A stretch of DNA of 64,000 bases from Megalonaias nervosa (GCA_016617855.1 JAECUM010001117.1:59441-123440), one strand, 5' to 3'; positions 35,598 through 49,240 are shown, counted from the first letter of the stretch. Notes: generated from the sequence alone by a model not told the origin. Translations and numbers: made by a program.

Positions 35598-37945
35598 ATG
35601 GCGACGAAGAAATTAAAACGTGCACAGGAAACTGACTATGATGATGAGCCACCAAGAAGATTAAACAAAACCAATGGAAACACAAGCTCAAACCAGAATG
35701 CACTAAACATTTCTCTGTTATCAAGATATCAGCAAGAGGTGAAACCTTTGCCTTTTCTAATACGTGTAGCCAGCACTTCAGCGTTGCACGTGGAGGTAAG
35801 AACGATTGTAAAATAAAATTTCCACAAAGAAACAAAAGGATGTAGCTGCCTTGCAAGGTTCATAATAGAAAACTTCATCGTTACTCGAGTCCAAAAGGAA
35901 TTCTCAGACTTAAATGTTGCCATCATGAATACAGAAACTCTCTTTAGTGAATGTATTATAGAGAGTAATATACAATTATGTGTGACAGAGGAAGTTGTTT
36001 GTTCTGATTTTCCCGGGCTCTAAAATAGTCGCCAAACACAGCTATGCAAGGAGAAAAACTTCAGCAATTGTAAATGAACTTTCTTTAATAAAGAAGGAAG
36101 ACATTGTTGACAATATAAAATGCAAAGTTGTTGATGTTTCCACAGATGGAAGTAGTGACTTGGACTTCAAGCAGTATTGAATTTGGGCAAGATATTTGGA
36201 CAATGAGGAAGGGCTAGTTATTTCTTGGGTAGTGTCTGTGCCTATTTGTGAAGGGAAGGCCATTGGAGATTAAATATTTAAATTAATTGATTCTGAAATG
36301 AAAACTTGTTCTTCTTCCATATAATAGTATAATTTCACCTCGATCTGACAATGCTAATGTGATGGTTCAAAAAAAAAAACAACAAATGAGTGTTTGGATA
36401 GTTCTTACATAAACAGCCAAAACTGTATTGCTCGGTTTGCCCATGTGATTTGATTCATCTGACAGCAGAAAGGCTTATCCCAAACTTAGTGTCAAAGTAG
36501 AGTATCTTCTTATTTACATTTTTTCACTACTTAGAAAAAAGTTCCATTAGGAAAGATTCCCTAAACTTCTATCAAATATATCGCACCAATTTAAATCGAA
36601 ACATGTTTAACATGCATGTACACGTTGGTTATCATTAGACAAGTGTTTCAATTGTCTTTTGGACCATTGGGTACCCTTGTAGAACTTGTTCCTCAAATGA
36701 AGATAAATTTCCCAAACTAAAAAAGAAGACACATCCAAGGTGAAGAGTGAAGTCAACTGTTGTTGGTGCAAGTAGTACTGCTGCTAAGAAACCATCCGAT
36801 TTTACAGACTTATTTGGGCACCCCAATAAAATTGGTTCAGTGAGCAAGCTATCATTCCAAACGCAAACTGTTACAACACGTAGTACAACGGAAACTGTAG
36901 AAATAAAGGCCACAACAAAAAAGTGACATTTCTGATACAACTGTTAGATGGAACAGGAAAAGATATGCACTAAATTTCTTCAGGTGTGAAAATAACAGCA
37001 ATATAGACTGGAAAGAATTCACAAATGTCTCTCATCAGCGGAATAGAAAACTAAATTACTTGTTCTTGAAACATACAATTCCAGTGCCTGATAAAGGTAA
37101 TTTATTTCTTCAGCAAGACCAACCACTGATTCATCATTTGAAAAACATATTACATGATTTGGCGGTAAATTTATTAATTAGATTTATGAAGCCAGCTTCA
37201 GTGAAAGAAAATATTGTTCTTGAGGCTCCACACAATAATAGCACACAACAAAAAGATTATCCTGAGCTGGTTATTGGTTCTGAAGCAAAACATTGCATAA
37301 AATAAATAAAATTAGATTGTCAGAGGGCATATTTAAAAGATTTTACAGCAGTGTAAAAAGCTATTTCATTACTACACATCCTTATATCAATAACAAGTCT
37401 CTTCTAGTAGAAGTATTACTAGAACATGCTTAGGTTTGTAATATGGAGAAGAGAGAGCAAGCAAACTTTCAGTCTGTTCAGTATTTCATATTCATCACTT
37501 ATGCCAAATGAGTGTACAACAGATTCAATTGAACTTAATTTTATTGAATATCATGTTGATGACTGGTCAGCACTACAAGAATTAGAAACTGACAGAATAG
37601 ATCAACAGTGGAATAAGTTAATTAACAAGAAAGACCCAAATAGAATTTTCAGTACAAGTATTTACCAGATGTTATGCTGGGAATATTTACCATTCCTCAA
37701 AGTAAAGCTGCACGTGAGAGGCGTTTTCCTATTATTAGAAAAATCCACACTGAATTTAGATCACATTTAGGAGCTAAAACTGCTGAGTCTATTATGGTGT
37801 CAAAGGAAAATAGTATTTTTTGCTAGGGCAGACACAGCACAGTCTGCGCTGAAAAGAATTAAAAGTGAATATAGGAGAACTCTTAACCAGCAGGCATTAC
37901 ATGTAAAATATATTGTAGATATATATGATCACTTCAACTAAGGCT
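35598..37945 (+). pseudogene. hAT-derived gene, heavily decayed
   Basis: Starts at ATG 35,598 with a Lys-rich N-terminus. The middle (36,110-36,240) carries a hAT-type RNase-H-core pattern: VVDVSTDGSSDL, then ARYLDNEEGLVISW. Later pieces include 37,060-37,300 and 37,426-37,770 (DWSALQELETDRIDQQWNKLI), and a closing ESIMVSKENSIF near 37,785. The order resembles zinc-finger 862/KIAA1586-like proteins derived from hAT transposases. Dozens of stops and frame changes interrupt it. No terminal inverted repeats were found. It abuts R1 copy 2. Confidence 0.65.
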
Positions 37946-37962
37946 AAGTTGTATGTATATAT

Positions 37963-38940
37963 TGTTATGAGTCTATGCTCTTAAACTAAGTAACAGAAAA
38001 GAGTGAAAGACAACAAGCTTTGTAAACGTTAACAAATATATTTATTTCCCTATATACGCTTTAACAAATATATTTATTTCCCTAGAATACAAAGTGAAAA
38101 TGAGAAGAAAAAACTTACGGTATTGCGAATTAAATCCCCAAATAGTCCAAGAATTACAGACACAAGTCCTAGTAATTTAAATTCCTGAATAAAATTCAGT
38201 AAAAGTCCATTTTAAAAATTCCCAAAATTGAAGTCGATGACGTGTCCGTGGTAGCTATTAAAGTGTTGATGTGTCAGTAGTCTTTTGTTGAATCACAGAA
38301 ATATAATTTCAGGTTCGAATTCAGTATAAATTCAAGTGAATGTCTTTATCCAAGAATTTTATCAGAACACTTTTGTATTCCAGAGAAAATAATCACTTGA
38401 ATTCAATAATTTGAACAAAAAAGATTCCAGCCCAAAACTACTGGTCACAACATACACTATACAACTTGAAAGTGCTAAATGTTAAAGCATGAATGACCAA
38501 GTCCTCACAATCACAAGACTATGTAGTTCTCTACTTGACCTCAGGTCACAATTAGCATTTTCTAAACAAAAAAAAAAAAAACATTACCTAATGGAAAATA
38601 ACCTTCTAGAATGCTCCTGATGTTTACAAAACAATAACCTGGATTGTACATAATTCACATAGGAAACTCCAAACCTCTGACCCAAATAAACATATTTACT
38701 TCTTCTATTAATAACAATCCTGATATTAAGCCCATACACATAGAGAATAATTTAGCTATGTATTAGTTGTTTACATAAAATGAAACTAAAAAAGTCAATC
38801 AAGTCAAGCGGAAATGAACTCAGTTTAGGACAAGGTCAAGTCCAGCATATAATGTTACATTACAATAGCATGTAATGAAATGAAACAATTTTAAACTAAC
38901 AAACAATCAAATTAAATATGCATTACAATATATTAGTAGT
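37963..38940. repeat. Dispersed repeat R1, copy 2
   Basis: Begins TGTTATGAGTCTATGCTCTTAAA, shared almost base for base with copy 3 at 57,293, and continues through 'gaaaagagtgaaagacaaca'. The 3' end resembles that of copy 1. An internal short duplication (tttaacaaatatatttatttccct, twice) is private to this copy. Confidence 0.75.
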
Positions 38941-39775
38941 TTAACCGTACTTACTATATAAAGCAACTACCTTAGTATATTTCTTACCCGACCTTACTAT
39001 TCTTAGCTGGAAAGGGTAGGCAACTCTTCTAGTGTATGAATTGATATAATAAAGAGCTTAATGACTTTATGTTGATCATCTGTGACAAAATCAAATTGAA
39101 AAAGCTAGTGGTTTCAATACAACGATTATAAGTGGTTTCAATACAACGATTAAAATATCGTGTTTAGTCTGTCTTAAAAAGTTTTCAACAGACGTTCTAA
39201 GATTTCACTGCCGAGATGTGGACCATTAAAAGCGAAAAATATGATTGATTCGAAATATTTCCAAAATATATCTGCTTTCCACACACACATCTGTTTTTAA
39301 TTTCTGAAACGAAACTTTAAAATGTTTTAAATGTGATTTGTTTTAGTGAAAACCGCATCAAGGTCATATTATCATTATCAAACTTATTTTCTCTAGCAGG
39401 GAAAACATTTCTTCATAGTCAGCAGGTAACTGTATTTCAAATATTAATATAATACATCATTCGCATCATCCTATTGCACTCTTGTTTTATTTGTAGGTCA
39501 TGCATGTATTTTGTACCGTCAATAAGCGTCCGTGGATATTGTCTTCGTCATTATCAATGTGTATTTCCAAATGTTTAATTATGTTATTCACTAAAAAACA
39601 GTCATATCTCTTTTTCACAGGTGTATATGAAGTTTTATAATAGGTACGATCAAAGCCGACACACCGAATAATATACAGATAACTGCATCCTATAAAAACA
39701 AATAAGCAATCTAATACCTACCGGATGTAATCTGAGCCACCTTCAACCTGTACGTATATACTTTCTTCTTTTTTT

Positions 39776-39821
<46 letters not shown>

Positions 39822-39984
39822 GGAATCATTTTCACTCCGATTTCCAAAACTTAGTTTAGCTCATTAGGAAGCATTCTCACTAAATCTAGTCTTCTAAAAG
39901 TCTTAAGGGCATACTTCAAGCTCCTATGCACCTGAAGACAAAACAACAGATTCAAGTGCATACCGTAAAGACAAGCGATACCTA
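38941..39984. other. Intergenic DNA with (CT)n tract
   Basis: Nothing coding recognised. (CT)n lies at 39,779-39,818, and a 22-bp direct duplication (agtggtttcaatacaacgatta) at 39,107-39,151. Confidence 0.5.
39779..39818. repeat. (CT)n microsatellite
   Basis: About 20 CT units. Confidence 0.95.
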
Positions 39985-39989
39985 ACGGG

Positions 39990-40400
39990 GAAACATAGAG
40001 CCGAATCTCGGTGACTGGAAGACTCACCGTACAAATTCAGTTCCCATAGTAAACCTATGCGAACACCATGATATTAGAAATTCAAAAACTTTAGATTTCT
40101 GAGTGCTCATGATCAAACCTATATTTATCAGCATAGATGAAACCTGGATGACAGCTTCTTTGTAGAGAAAATAACATGAGCCGCGGCATTTTCTGGACCT
40201 ACATGTGTTTCAAACATATGCTTTCAATTCCACACCAAAGAGGCAGGTGCTAATTTCAGTAACGAGTGTTCCAAGCTCAAGAAAGTTACTGGGGTGAAAT
40301 TCCATTAAGAAAACAATGTCTCCATTTTTTTTAGTTACAACTAGGATAAGCTCTCAAAAACTTCTTTTTCCTACAAAATAACGTTCATTATCAAACAGAT
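39990..40400. repeat. Dispersed repeat R2, copy 1
   Basis: Shares with 41,740-42,095, in the same orientation, the phrases 'cctatg..atgatatta', 'gatcaaacctaca/tattt', 'tacatgtgttt', 'caggtgctaatttcag' and 'gagtgttccaa'. Non-coding; family unknown. Confidence 0.6.
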
Positions 40401-41016
40401 CCTGGTCACATAAACCCGTATATAGGCTACTTTATGTTCACCTATTTCCAGGCTGTTTCCCATTTTTCTATACAATTAGTACCGTGTGTCCTGGAGTAGC
40501 TTTACGATCAATCAGAAGTTAGGATGTTAAGCCAAAACTGTATTCTGTCTCCTGACATGAAAATCTGTGCTGTTTAACACGTTTGCGAGGAGACTGACTT
40601 CACACATCGAATGAATAACTACAACAACCGCATTCGCAATAAATAGATACAACTACATTTGTGTTTTGTTCCGAGTATGATTCGGCGATGGAATATGTCG
40701 CACCGTTAGCCTGAGAAAAATGTTCCGACTCGGAGAAAAGCATTCATGTGGTTTTGTATTCATTACATACCTACTCTGTATTCACATTTTGTTTAAATTT
40801 TCTGAAGGTTTACTTTTAAAAATGAATTAGGCATTTGACTCTTTACAGAAGGTATTGTACAACTATCTGAATAATCCCCATGTACGTAACCGATGCTAGC
40901 CTAAATAGGTACAATACAGTTGTGTAATCGGTCTGTCTGCACTGCACAAATGGTGATTTACTCTTTAACACTGAAATTCTAAAAAATGTTGTTTGGGAGG
41001 TGTAAATGGATTTTAA

Positions 41017-41018
<2 letters not shown>
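40401..41018. other. Intergenic DNA
   Basis: Nothing recognised. Confidence 0.45.

Positions 41019-41080
<62 letters not shown>
41019..41080. repeat. (TA)n microsatellite
   Basis: About 31 TA units. Confidence 0.95.
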
Positions 41081-41083
<3 letters not shown>

Positions 41084-41173
41084 GGCTTGAATCTTCATAT
41101 GACTCCAAGAGTCTTTCTTACTTTGTCAGAATTTATTAAATTTTCAGTACAACATTTCGGAGGCAAAGTACTT

Positions 41174-41176
<3 letters not shown>

Positions 41177-41229
<53 letters not shown>
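41177..41229. repeat. (CT)n microsatellite
   Basis: About 26 CT units. Confidence 0.95.
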
Positions 41230-41233
<4 letters not shown>

Positions 41234-41739
41234 ACTTTACACACCAGCTTCATCCCAGAACTCATACTCAAACATTCTGTCCAAAATAAAGTTGTCTACC
41301 TCAACTAACTCGGTGGTATATACCGTAAAATGTCCATAAACTGCCATTCGCTACTCATGGTACTCCACGTTATCCGCTGTGGTGAAAGCGGCCATTTTCG
41401 TGCAGTATGAATGCATTGCTTAAAATAACAAACATGTGTTGATAATTTTGAATAATTTAAAACGACTAGCAATAAATCATTCTTAATATTTAATAAGTAG
41501 ACTGTTATTGGATACTTCAAGTTGTGAAAGTAGTTCCAGGCTGGGTGTGAGATATGGAAAATTTACTAGTGCGATACGGAATCACAGACTGAACATCTGT
41601 ATCGAACGCCAGATCAGTCATGTAAGATTAAATGGGTATGCATTAAATCAAAAGGAAAGTCTCCAAATACTACAACTCAACGGGACATTCAGCAGAGTCG
41701 CTTGTTATGCTGACGATTGACTCTAACCAGGGGTGAACA

Positions 41740-42095
41740 GAACCCCCATGCAAGGAACAATACATGTGAACTCACGGTACTAACTGAACTCCCATATTGT
41801 ACCTATGATATTAAAACTCCAATAACTTTAAATATCTGAATACTCGCGATCAAACCTACATTTCTCAATATAGACCCATCTCTGGTGCAAGTTTCTGCTG
41901 CGGAAAAAAAAACATAAGTCCCGCGGTATTGTTTTGACGTACATGTGTTTTCCATTCCACGCCTAATGAATCAGGTGCTAATTTCAGCAATGAGTGTTCC
42001 AAAGTCAAGTCTGTAAAAGGACTGAAATTCCATAAATAAAATATTGTCTCTCAATTTTCAGTTGAAAAAAAGGTTTGTTCTCAAAGGAATTGCTT
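41740..42095. repeat. Dispersed repeat R2, copy 2
   Basis: Direct copy of the 39,990-40,400 sequence, about 1.75 kb away, diverged but clearly alignable. Between the copies lie unrelated microsatellites. Confidence 0.6.
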
Positions 42096-42115
42096 TTCTG
42101 AAGTTTGACTCGTCA

Positions 42116-42118
<3 letters not shown>

Positions 42119-42214
<96 letters not shown>

Positions 42215-42216
42215 CG
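42119..42216. repeat. (CA)n(TA)n microsatellite at the LINE 3' end
   Basis: About 43 CA units and a short TA run. It abuts the 3' end of the minus-strand LINE; 3' microsatellite tails are typical of RTE- and Nimb-like elements. Confidence 0.9.
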
Positions 42217-45200
42217 TCGGCATCCGTCCGTCTTCGAGAGACGATGGTGTAGCTTCCGGTTGGGTGTTCTATCTGCACCTTCGCGAGTGGCTGAAGAGTC
42301 CGACGCTAGAGTGACAGTCTCTGTTGCACTTGCTGCAGGTGAACGTTGATGCTTGTTGAGGATGTTGTTGTTTCGCCTTTCTCCTGGTTCTCTTTGTAGC
42401 GAGGTTTGTGTTTATCCTTTCCTCGGCTTTCTGAACGCCCTCTCTGACAGCAAGGCGCCAGGCGGAGCGGTCGTCAGCACAGCTCTCCCAGTTGTTGACG
42501 TTGATGTTGGCCGTCTTCATGTCCTTCTTGCAGACATCTTTGTAACGCAGACGTGGCCGTCCAGTCAGTCGTGTGCCCTCTGCTAGCTCGCCGTATAGCA
42601 GGTCCTTGGGAATGCGGCCTGGATCCATTCTCTTGACGTGGCCAAGCCAGCGAAGGCGCCTCTCGCTGAGGATGGTGAACATGCTGTTCATGCTGGCGCG
42701 TTCCAGAACCTCAGTGTTGGGTACTTTGTCCTGCCACTGGATGCGCAGAATGCGCCGCAGGCATCTCAAATGGAAGCTGTTGAGTTTCCTTTCATGGCTC
42801 GTGTAGGTGGTCGATGCCTCGCTGCTGTAGAGGAGTGTGCTGAGCACGCAGGCTTGGTAGACGCGCAGTTTGGTCTTCTCAGTGAGGTTGGGGTTGTTCC
42901 AGACCCTCTGGTTCAGTCTGGCCATAACTGCTGCTGCCTTGGCAATCCTGCTGTTCACCTCAGCATCAATGGAGAGTGAGCTGGAGATGGTGGACCCAAG
43001 GTATGTGTAGTTCTCAACAACTTCAAGGTTGTACCCATCGATGGTGATGGTTGGAGGGGAGTCTGCATCCTGCGCCATGATATTCGTCTTCTTCAAACTG
43101 ATGGTCAGTCCGAACTCTTTGCAGGCGTGGGAGAGGCGACATACCAGCTGCTGATGTCCATCTTCCGTATGTGATGTCAAGGCTGCATCATCGGCGAAGA
43201 GCAATTCATGGATGAGAACCTCTGTGACTTTAGTCTTTGCACGGAGACGAGCGATGTTGAACAGCTTGCCGTTAGCCCTGGTGTGGATGTACACTCCCTC
43301 GCTGAAGTCCTTGAAGGCGTACTGGAGGAGCATGGAGAAGAAGATGGCAAAGAAGGACGGCGCAAGAACACAGCCCTGCTTCACTCCACTGCTGACTGGG
43401 AAGGCCTCTGATGTTGCGCCGTTGAAGCACACTGTGCTTTGCATGTTCTGGTGAAACGATGTGATGACAGCGAGCAGTCGTGGGGGGCAGCCGATCTTCT
43501 CCAAGAGCCTGAAGAGTCCGCTCCAGGCTGACCAGGTCAAACGCCTTTGTCAGGTCTATGAAGGCAATGTAGAGGGGCATCTGCTGCTCATGACACTTCT
43601 CCTGCAGCTGGCGTAGTGAGAAGATCATGTCTACAGTTGACCGGCCGGCTCGGAAGCCACACTGGGATTCTGGGTAGATGCGGGAGGCTAGGGTCTGCAA
43701 GCGCACCAGTGCGACACGTGCGAAAGCCTTTCCGACGATACTGAGGAGGGAGATGCCCCGGTAGTTGTTGCAGTCGCTGCGGTCTCCTTTGTTCTTGTAC
43801 AAAGTGAAGATGTTGGCGTCTCTCATGTCCTGGGGGATGTGTCCCTGTTCCCAGCAGAGGCAGAGGAGTTCGTGCAAGGGCTGCAGTAATGCTGGTTTCC
43901 CGTTCTTGAGGACTTCAGGTGGGATGCCGTCGCTCCCAGGGGCCTTCCCACAAGCGAGGCAGTCGACGGCTGTTCTTAGCTCTTCCAGGGAGGGCGGAGT
44001 GTCTAGTTCCTCCATGACTGGCAGGTCTGGGATGGCGTTCAGGGCAGTGTCGGTGACGACGTTTTGGGTTGCATACAGCTCAAGATAGTGCTCAACCCAG
44101 CGCTGCAGCTGTTTCCCCTGGTCTGTGATGACTACGCCCGTCTTGGACTTGAGGGGGGCGGTCTTGAAGGATGGGGGACCTGTCGCCTTCTTGATACACT
44201 CGTACATGCCTCTTGCATCCCCAGTGTCGGCAGCTGTTTGTATGCTGGTGCAGAGGTTCAGCCAATAGGTGTTGGCGCAGTGGCGGGCGGTCTGCCGGGC
44301 ATTGTTCCTGGCAATCCTGAGGGCTTGCAGTGTACCAGGGCTAGGCGCAGCCTTGTAAGCCAGAAGGGCTTTCCTCTTCGCCTCAGTCACGGGCTCCATC
44401 GCCTCCCAGCTGGCCTCATACCAGTCGGTATTTTTGCGCTCCTTCTTCCCATAGGCAGTAATGGCTGAATTGTACACAACGTCTCGGAGGTGGGACCACT
44501 TGGAATCGATGGTGTCATCAGGTGTCTCTTTGGTGAGAGCCTCCTGCAGCTTGCTGATGAACTGCTGCGTCTTCTCTGGTTTGCTTGTACAGCATGTGTT
44601 TATGCGTGAGCGACCCTTCTTCTTGGCATGGTGCTGCTTCCTGGGTATTATTCGCACCTTGCTGGCCACGAGGGAGTGGTCCGTGTCACAGTCGGCGCTG
44701 TGGTAGCTGCGGGTGAGGAGGACACTGGCCAGTTCCGCACGCCTTGTGATGACGAGGTCTAGCTGGTGCCAGTGGCGGGAACGTGGGTGCCTCCATGACA
44801 CCTGGTGGATTTCCTTGCATTTGAAGTAGGTGTTGGTCACGCATAGGCTGTGGGAACAGCACATCTCCAGCAGTCGCTGACCGTTCTCATTGATCTTGCC
44901 CCTTCCATGAGAGCCGAGACAGGTGGGCCAGGCCTCGTGGTCAGCTCCCACTCTAGCATTGAAGTCTCCTAGTAGGTAGAGGCCTTCATTGTTGGGGATA
45001 CTGGATATTGCTTGATCCAGAGCCTCGTAGAACTGTTCTTTCTCCTCTAGGGTGGAGCAGAGGGTTGGGGCGTACACGCTGAAGATGTTGACTGGGCCTG
45101 AGGATGTTGACAGCCGGAGGGCAAGGATCCTCTCAGTGCCTGATGATGGAGGCTCAATGAAGGCGACGAGCGTGTTCTTTACAGCGAAGCCGACACCATG

Positions 45201-46170
45201 CTGCCTAGGTTCATCGGAGGACTTTCCTTGCCAAAAGAAGGTGTAGTTGGTTTCCCTGATGGTGCCGCTGTCAGCCAGTCTGGTCTCCTGAAGGCAGGCA
45301 ATGTCGACGTTCAGTCGGGAGAGTTCCCTGTCAATTACGGCAGTCTTACGTGCGTCGTCAATCTGCTGCAGGTCATCGGTAAGTCCAGGACACATGGTCC
45401 TGACGTTCCAGCTTGCAAAACGAAGAGCTGGAGTCTTCTTTTCTCTTCTTTGAGTCTTGCCTGGTGCGGAGTTTGTAGCCTGCTTGTCGAGATAGTTCCC
45501 TAAGCTCCATGCACCCAGTGAAGCAGGCAGGCCATGGCGGGACAGCACCTTACTGTCTGGGGGCTGCCCAGCTTGAGGCGGGCGGTAGCTGTCCAATGAG
45601 ACATGGCGGTCTCTCCCACCGTCGGAAGCAACCCCTGGCGCCAAGCTCTACGCCAATCGAGCTATTGCTTATAACCGGTAAACTGCTGCTTCCCGTGTTG
45701 TGCCGGCGCCTTACGACGACGCTGGAGTGTCCTCTCCAGTGGAGCTACAAAGCCTGGGCAGGGTAGTATGGAGAATCAGCTGTTGCCCATGCAGCAGATC
45801 CCCCCTCTCCACGCAGCTGGTGTTCCCAAGGGAACGACAAATGCCGATACAACTTGGCACCAACAGCATCGCAGGAGTTGCCGGAATGACATTGGAGTCA
45901 ATGTCAGACCGCCTTAGGGACTCCGTCTCCGGATTCTCTGTTGGGGTTTACTCCCTTAGCCTTTCCCGTGAGTGGGTATAGCCGCAAGGCAGCGGAGGTT
46001 TGGGATCAGAGTTTTCTTTCTCCTAGATGAGCAACCATCCAAGGTTTACGAGCCCCATCTACCCGAAGCGACTGGTTTTAAGGCGCCAGTGACCGCCTTC
46101 ACCCCTTCTCCTGTTAGTGGAAACATGGTCCGCCGGACTTAGAAGCTAAGCCACTCGCGAAGGCCAGGAG
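42216..46170 (-). mobile_element. APE-type non-LTR retrotransposon, nearly full length
   Basis: GC-rich island in AT-rich DNA. It comprises a presumed 5' UTR (about 45,645-46,170), one long endonuclease-reverse-transcriptase coding region and a short 3' UTR ending in a microsatellite. The 5' boundary is estimated from composition. No target-site duplication was found. The clade is uncertain; such proteins are often labelled craniofacial development protein 2-like, and RTE or Nimb are the candidates. Confidence 0.85.
42269..45644 (-). pseudogene. Endonuclease-reverse transcriptase, one frameshift
   Basis: The 5' frame (43,272-45,644, 790 codons) has an apurinic-type endonuclease with ASWNVRTM, CLQETRLA, LLGDFNARVGAD and DTDHSLV. 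The RT fingers and palm follow: GKAPGSDGIPPEVLKNG, NYRGISLLSIVGKAFARV, FRAGRSTVDMIF and FIDLTKAFDLVS. Near 43,510-43,530 the frame shifts by one base and continues to 42,269 with KQGCVLAPSFFAIFFSMLL, ELLFADDAALTS (catalytic Asp pair), LGSTISS, RLRWLGHVKRM and a C-terminal zinc knuckle, FTCSKCNRDC...FSHSRRC. One indel therefore separates it from an intact frame. It copies its RNA into DNA by target-primed reverse transcription. Confidence 0.92.
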
Positions 46171-46790
46171 CTGGATTTTAGTTGACCGAGGTTATCAGAG
46201 ACGCAAGCCGTATGGGGCATTTCTGGAGGAGTGGGGCGCTTGTCTCCCATTCCCACCCCGGCAATGTCAACCTTGGACCACTATAGGTACAGTATAGCAG
46301 TGAGTATATATATATGGTTGCTGCTGCTGGCGGCGGCGGCGGCGGCGGCGTATATATTTGCAGTATGATTTCCAGGGGGTCACGTGACACCCCCCCCCCT
46401 TGACCTATGCTGCGGGCTCCCATGGAAATAAGTGTACATTATAGTGAGCTGTATGTTCCAGAGAGATACAAATCTGTTCTGTCATTTCAGTTGCTTCTCT
46501 TCGTTTGAAGTATTTATAGGGTCAGAACATCATATGCAAATTAACCTACGCCGTAAACATAATCAGCAGTACATTATAAGCCTTATATAGAATGGCGTTA
46601 ATGACAAAACGTTAGAAAACTCAGGTGGTATGTGGGAAAATTTCGTTTATATACTAGTTGAAGAGGTGACTGAATCAAAAATATTCCATGTACACTTATG
46701 TTTTTCCGAAATGACGAACTTTCAGAGATTAAGGAAATTAGAGCTATTTTTAAGGACATGTTCCCGATTTTATATATAGGACATGTTCCC

Positions 46791-46795
<5 letters not shown>
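46171..46795. other. Intergenic DNA with (GGC)n
   Basis: Contains a short (GGC)n tract at 46,330-46,350 and a C-run at 46,390-46,398. No gene. Confidence 0.5.

Positions 46796-46853
<58 letters not shown>
46795..46853. repeat. (TA)n microsatellite
   Basis: Interrupted once. Confidence 0.95.
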
Positions 46854-46855
<2 letters not shown>

Positions 46856-48875
46856 TGAAAAGTAAATGTAGAATAATACTTGGACAAATATATGACAACA
46901 TAAGAAATGAGGGCGAATATGAAAGGTCAAGTTCTTTCTCACAAACCTCTACATCGAGTCACGAGTCATTTGCATGCTAATAGATTATAACAAAAACCTA
47001 CAACAACCATTGATGGGAATCTGATGACTAAAGGGGATAGATAAACTGTAAATATGTTGGAAATATCAGAGCACAATGGTACTGGTTGCATTTTAGAAGC
47101 TGAGTTGGAGATTCAATTACACCTGTATGACTGATTCCTTCAAAGTGTATCCAGTGGCTCCATTGAAACTAGTTCGTATGAAAATTGTTTATAGTACTTG
47201 CAAGAGGATTTGATCACTAATTACAAAGCATACGAAACCATCAATACCAAGATTATTGTCCTCATGAAAAAATAAATTATGTACATAGAATAGATTCTCT
47301 ACAACATCTTAAAGCTTTACAAACATTTGGATTTAAAACTGAAAATAACACCGTTTTAACTTCGTTGATCAGTAACTATCGTTAAAAACCGAATGCAAGT
47401 ATGAGGGGGAAAAAGCGCTTCATTGTATGCATTACTAACACTTCTCGATTAACATATTGTTTCTTATCCCTTCCTAATTCCTCAGACTCGATAAGTAACT
47501 TGTTTCAGAATTCAGTGAATGGAACATCTTTGATCATTTAGGTCTTATCACTAAAATCTGTAATAGTGATCTGTGTTCGTGGCTCTTATCGTGCTTTCAT
47601 TTACATTTACAAATACTTTCGACGTTCTCAATTTTTTTCCTCAGCTTTGTTAAATCGTTCTTCTTCTGCAATAAGGCACTGTATTAGTGTTCGCAGTCAT
47701 CTTGATGTTCAAGTCAGTCATTTTTTTCATTTTTTTTTTTTTCGGGTTAATATTAGTCACATGATTTTGTTAAACTTCTTTCTCATTAAATTTGATTTCA
47801 TTATTCAAACTGTCCCGATTGCAAGAATTTCTTTAATTTTTCCATGTCAGTTTCCAGAGCGGCTCTCACTTTATTATTTTTGTTCATTTTGTTTTTAATT
47901 ATTGTTGAATATTAGGCACTGACCCTTATACTCTTTCGTTACAGACTGCTGTGTTTTTGCATCACTACAAATGGCTATCAGTATCTGTATGAACTATTCC
48001 TGTGTATCTGATCCCCCCTCCCCCCGTTGTACTCTATCTACTTATTCGGTTTCAGTATCACTCTATTCTATAAATGTCAATTTATTTTTCACTTGTTCTC
48101 TGCATGTTTTGATATTTTATAAAATGTTATCATCCAAAATCTTTCTCATGTTAACAGCGTTCCAGTCTGTTTTAGTGCCAATACTGAAATTATACCCCAA
48201 GTCACTATGGCCTTTCAGAAATGTTTGTAACATCATTTTCTTAATCATATGAAGTAAAATTAAAAACATACAGTACATATTTGGAACAATATTTTTTCAC
48301 TTTTACATTTTCATCTGTTTTGTTTTAGGACATGTTTTGCTGATATTCAGTTTGTTTATGGTACCTCTTTATAATTTGCTTGTCAATGACACTGTATAAA
48401 ACAAAGTAACCGTAAAAAGTAACAGTAACAATGATAACCGGCAAAGATCCCTATAAAAAAGTTTTATACCTATAATTAAAATACGTTTTGGGTTACTGAT
48501 TAAAATAAGGCAAATATATAATTTTTTAGAAACCAACAGACCGTATAAGATTCAGTAGATGTCTGTTGAGTTATCTGTCTAACAATAGCTGGTGTTATGT
48601 ACCGTGCGATTGTTACTCAGAGTACAATAAAGTTTTTAGACCTTCTTGAAACAGTAATTCCCTTATTGTCTTCATTCATCTAAACTTCAAGGCCTGTCAT
48701 CCATCAGAAACTTACACAGATTTTATTTCATACTTATTTGTTGATGCAGTGAACGATATTGCTTAGTTCATTGGAAATATTGTTATATCCCACAAATAAA
48801 TCTGTTCTCTGCAATGAAATGGACAGATTGCAATTTCTTAAGTTAATAAAGTTGTTGATTCAAACTTTTTTCTTA

Positions 48876-48878
<3 letters not shown>
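46854..48878. other. Intergenic or intronic DNA
   Basis: T-rich stretches (47,560-48,250) open short frames without protein character. No exon or transposon recognised. Confidence 0.4.

Positions 48879-48940
<62 letters not shown>
48879..48940. repeat. (CA)n microsatellite
   Basis: About 31 CA units. Confidence 0.95.
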
Positions 48941-48942
<2 letters not shown>

Positions 48943-49186
48943 TGGACATGAACACAAACAAAATGCGCAATGAGATGAAATGCAACCAGAAAGGAAACAA
49001 ACGCAGAGAATCGAGACATCGATGACTCAGTAACGAGGACAAAGCGAAATAATAAAAAAAGTTTCTGGAGGAAGAAAATATATCGAAAGAGAAAATGATA
49101 AACTTTGCCCAAAGCGTTAGGAAGAAGTTAGATTTTGGAGAAACTTACAACAAATGAGGATACACAATGACAAGAAAAACCTCACA

Positions 49187-49240
49187 TACATACATACATA
49201 CATACATACATACATACATACATACATACATACATACATA
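49187..49240. repeat. (CATA)n microsatellite
   Basis: About 13 units, directly adjoining the MITE-like element. Confidence 0.95.

Noticed and set aside
37963..38940. R1 as the 3' part of the neighbouring hAT-derived pseudogene
   Set aside because: R1 copies at 88 and 57,293 occur without that pseudogene, so the adjacency at 37.9 kb is incidental.
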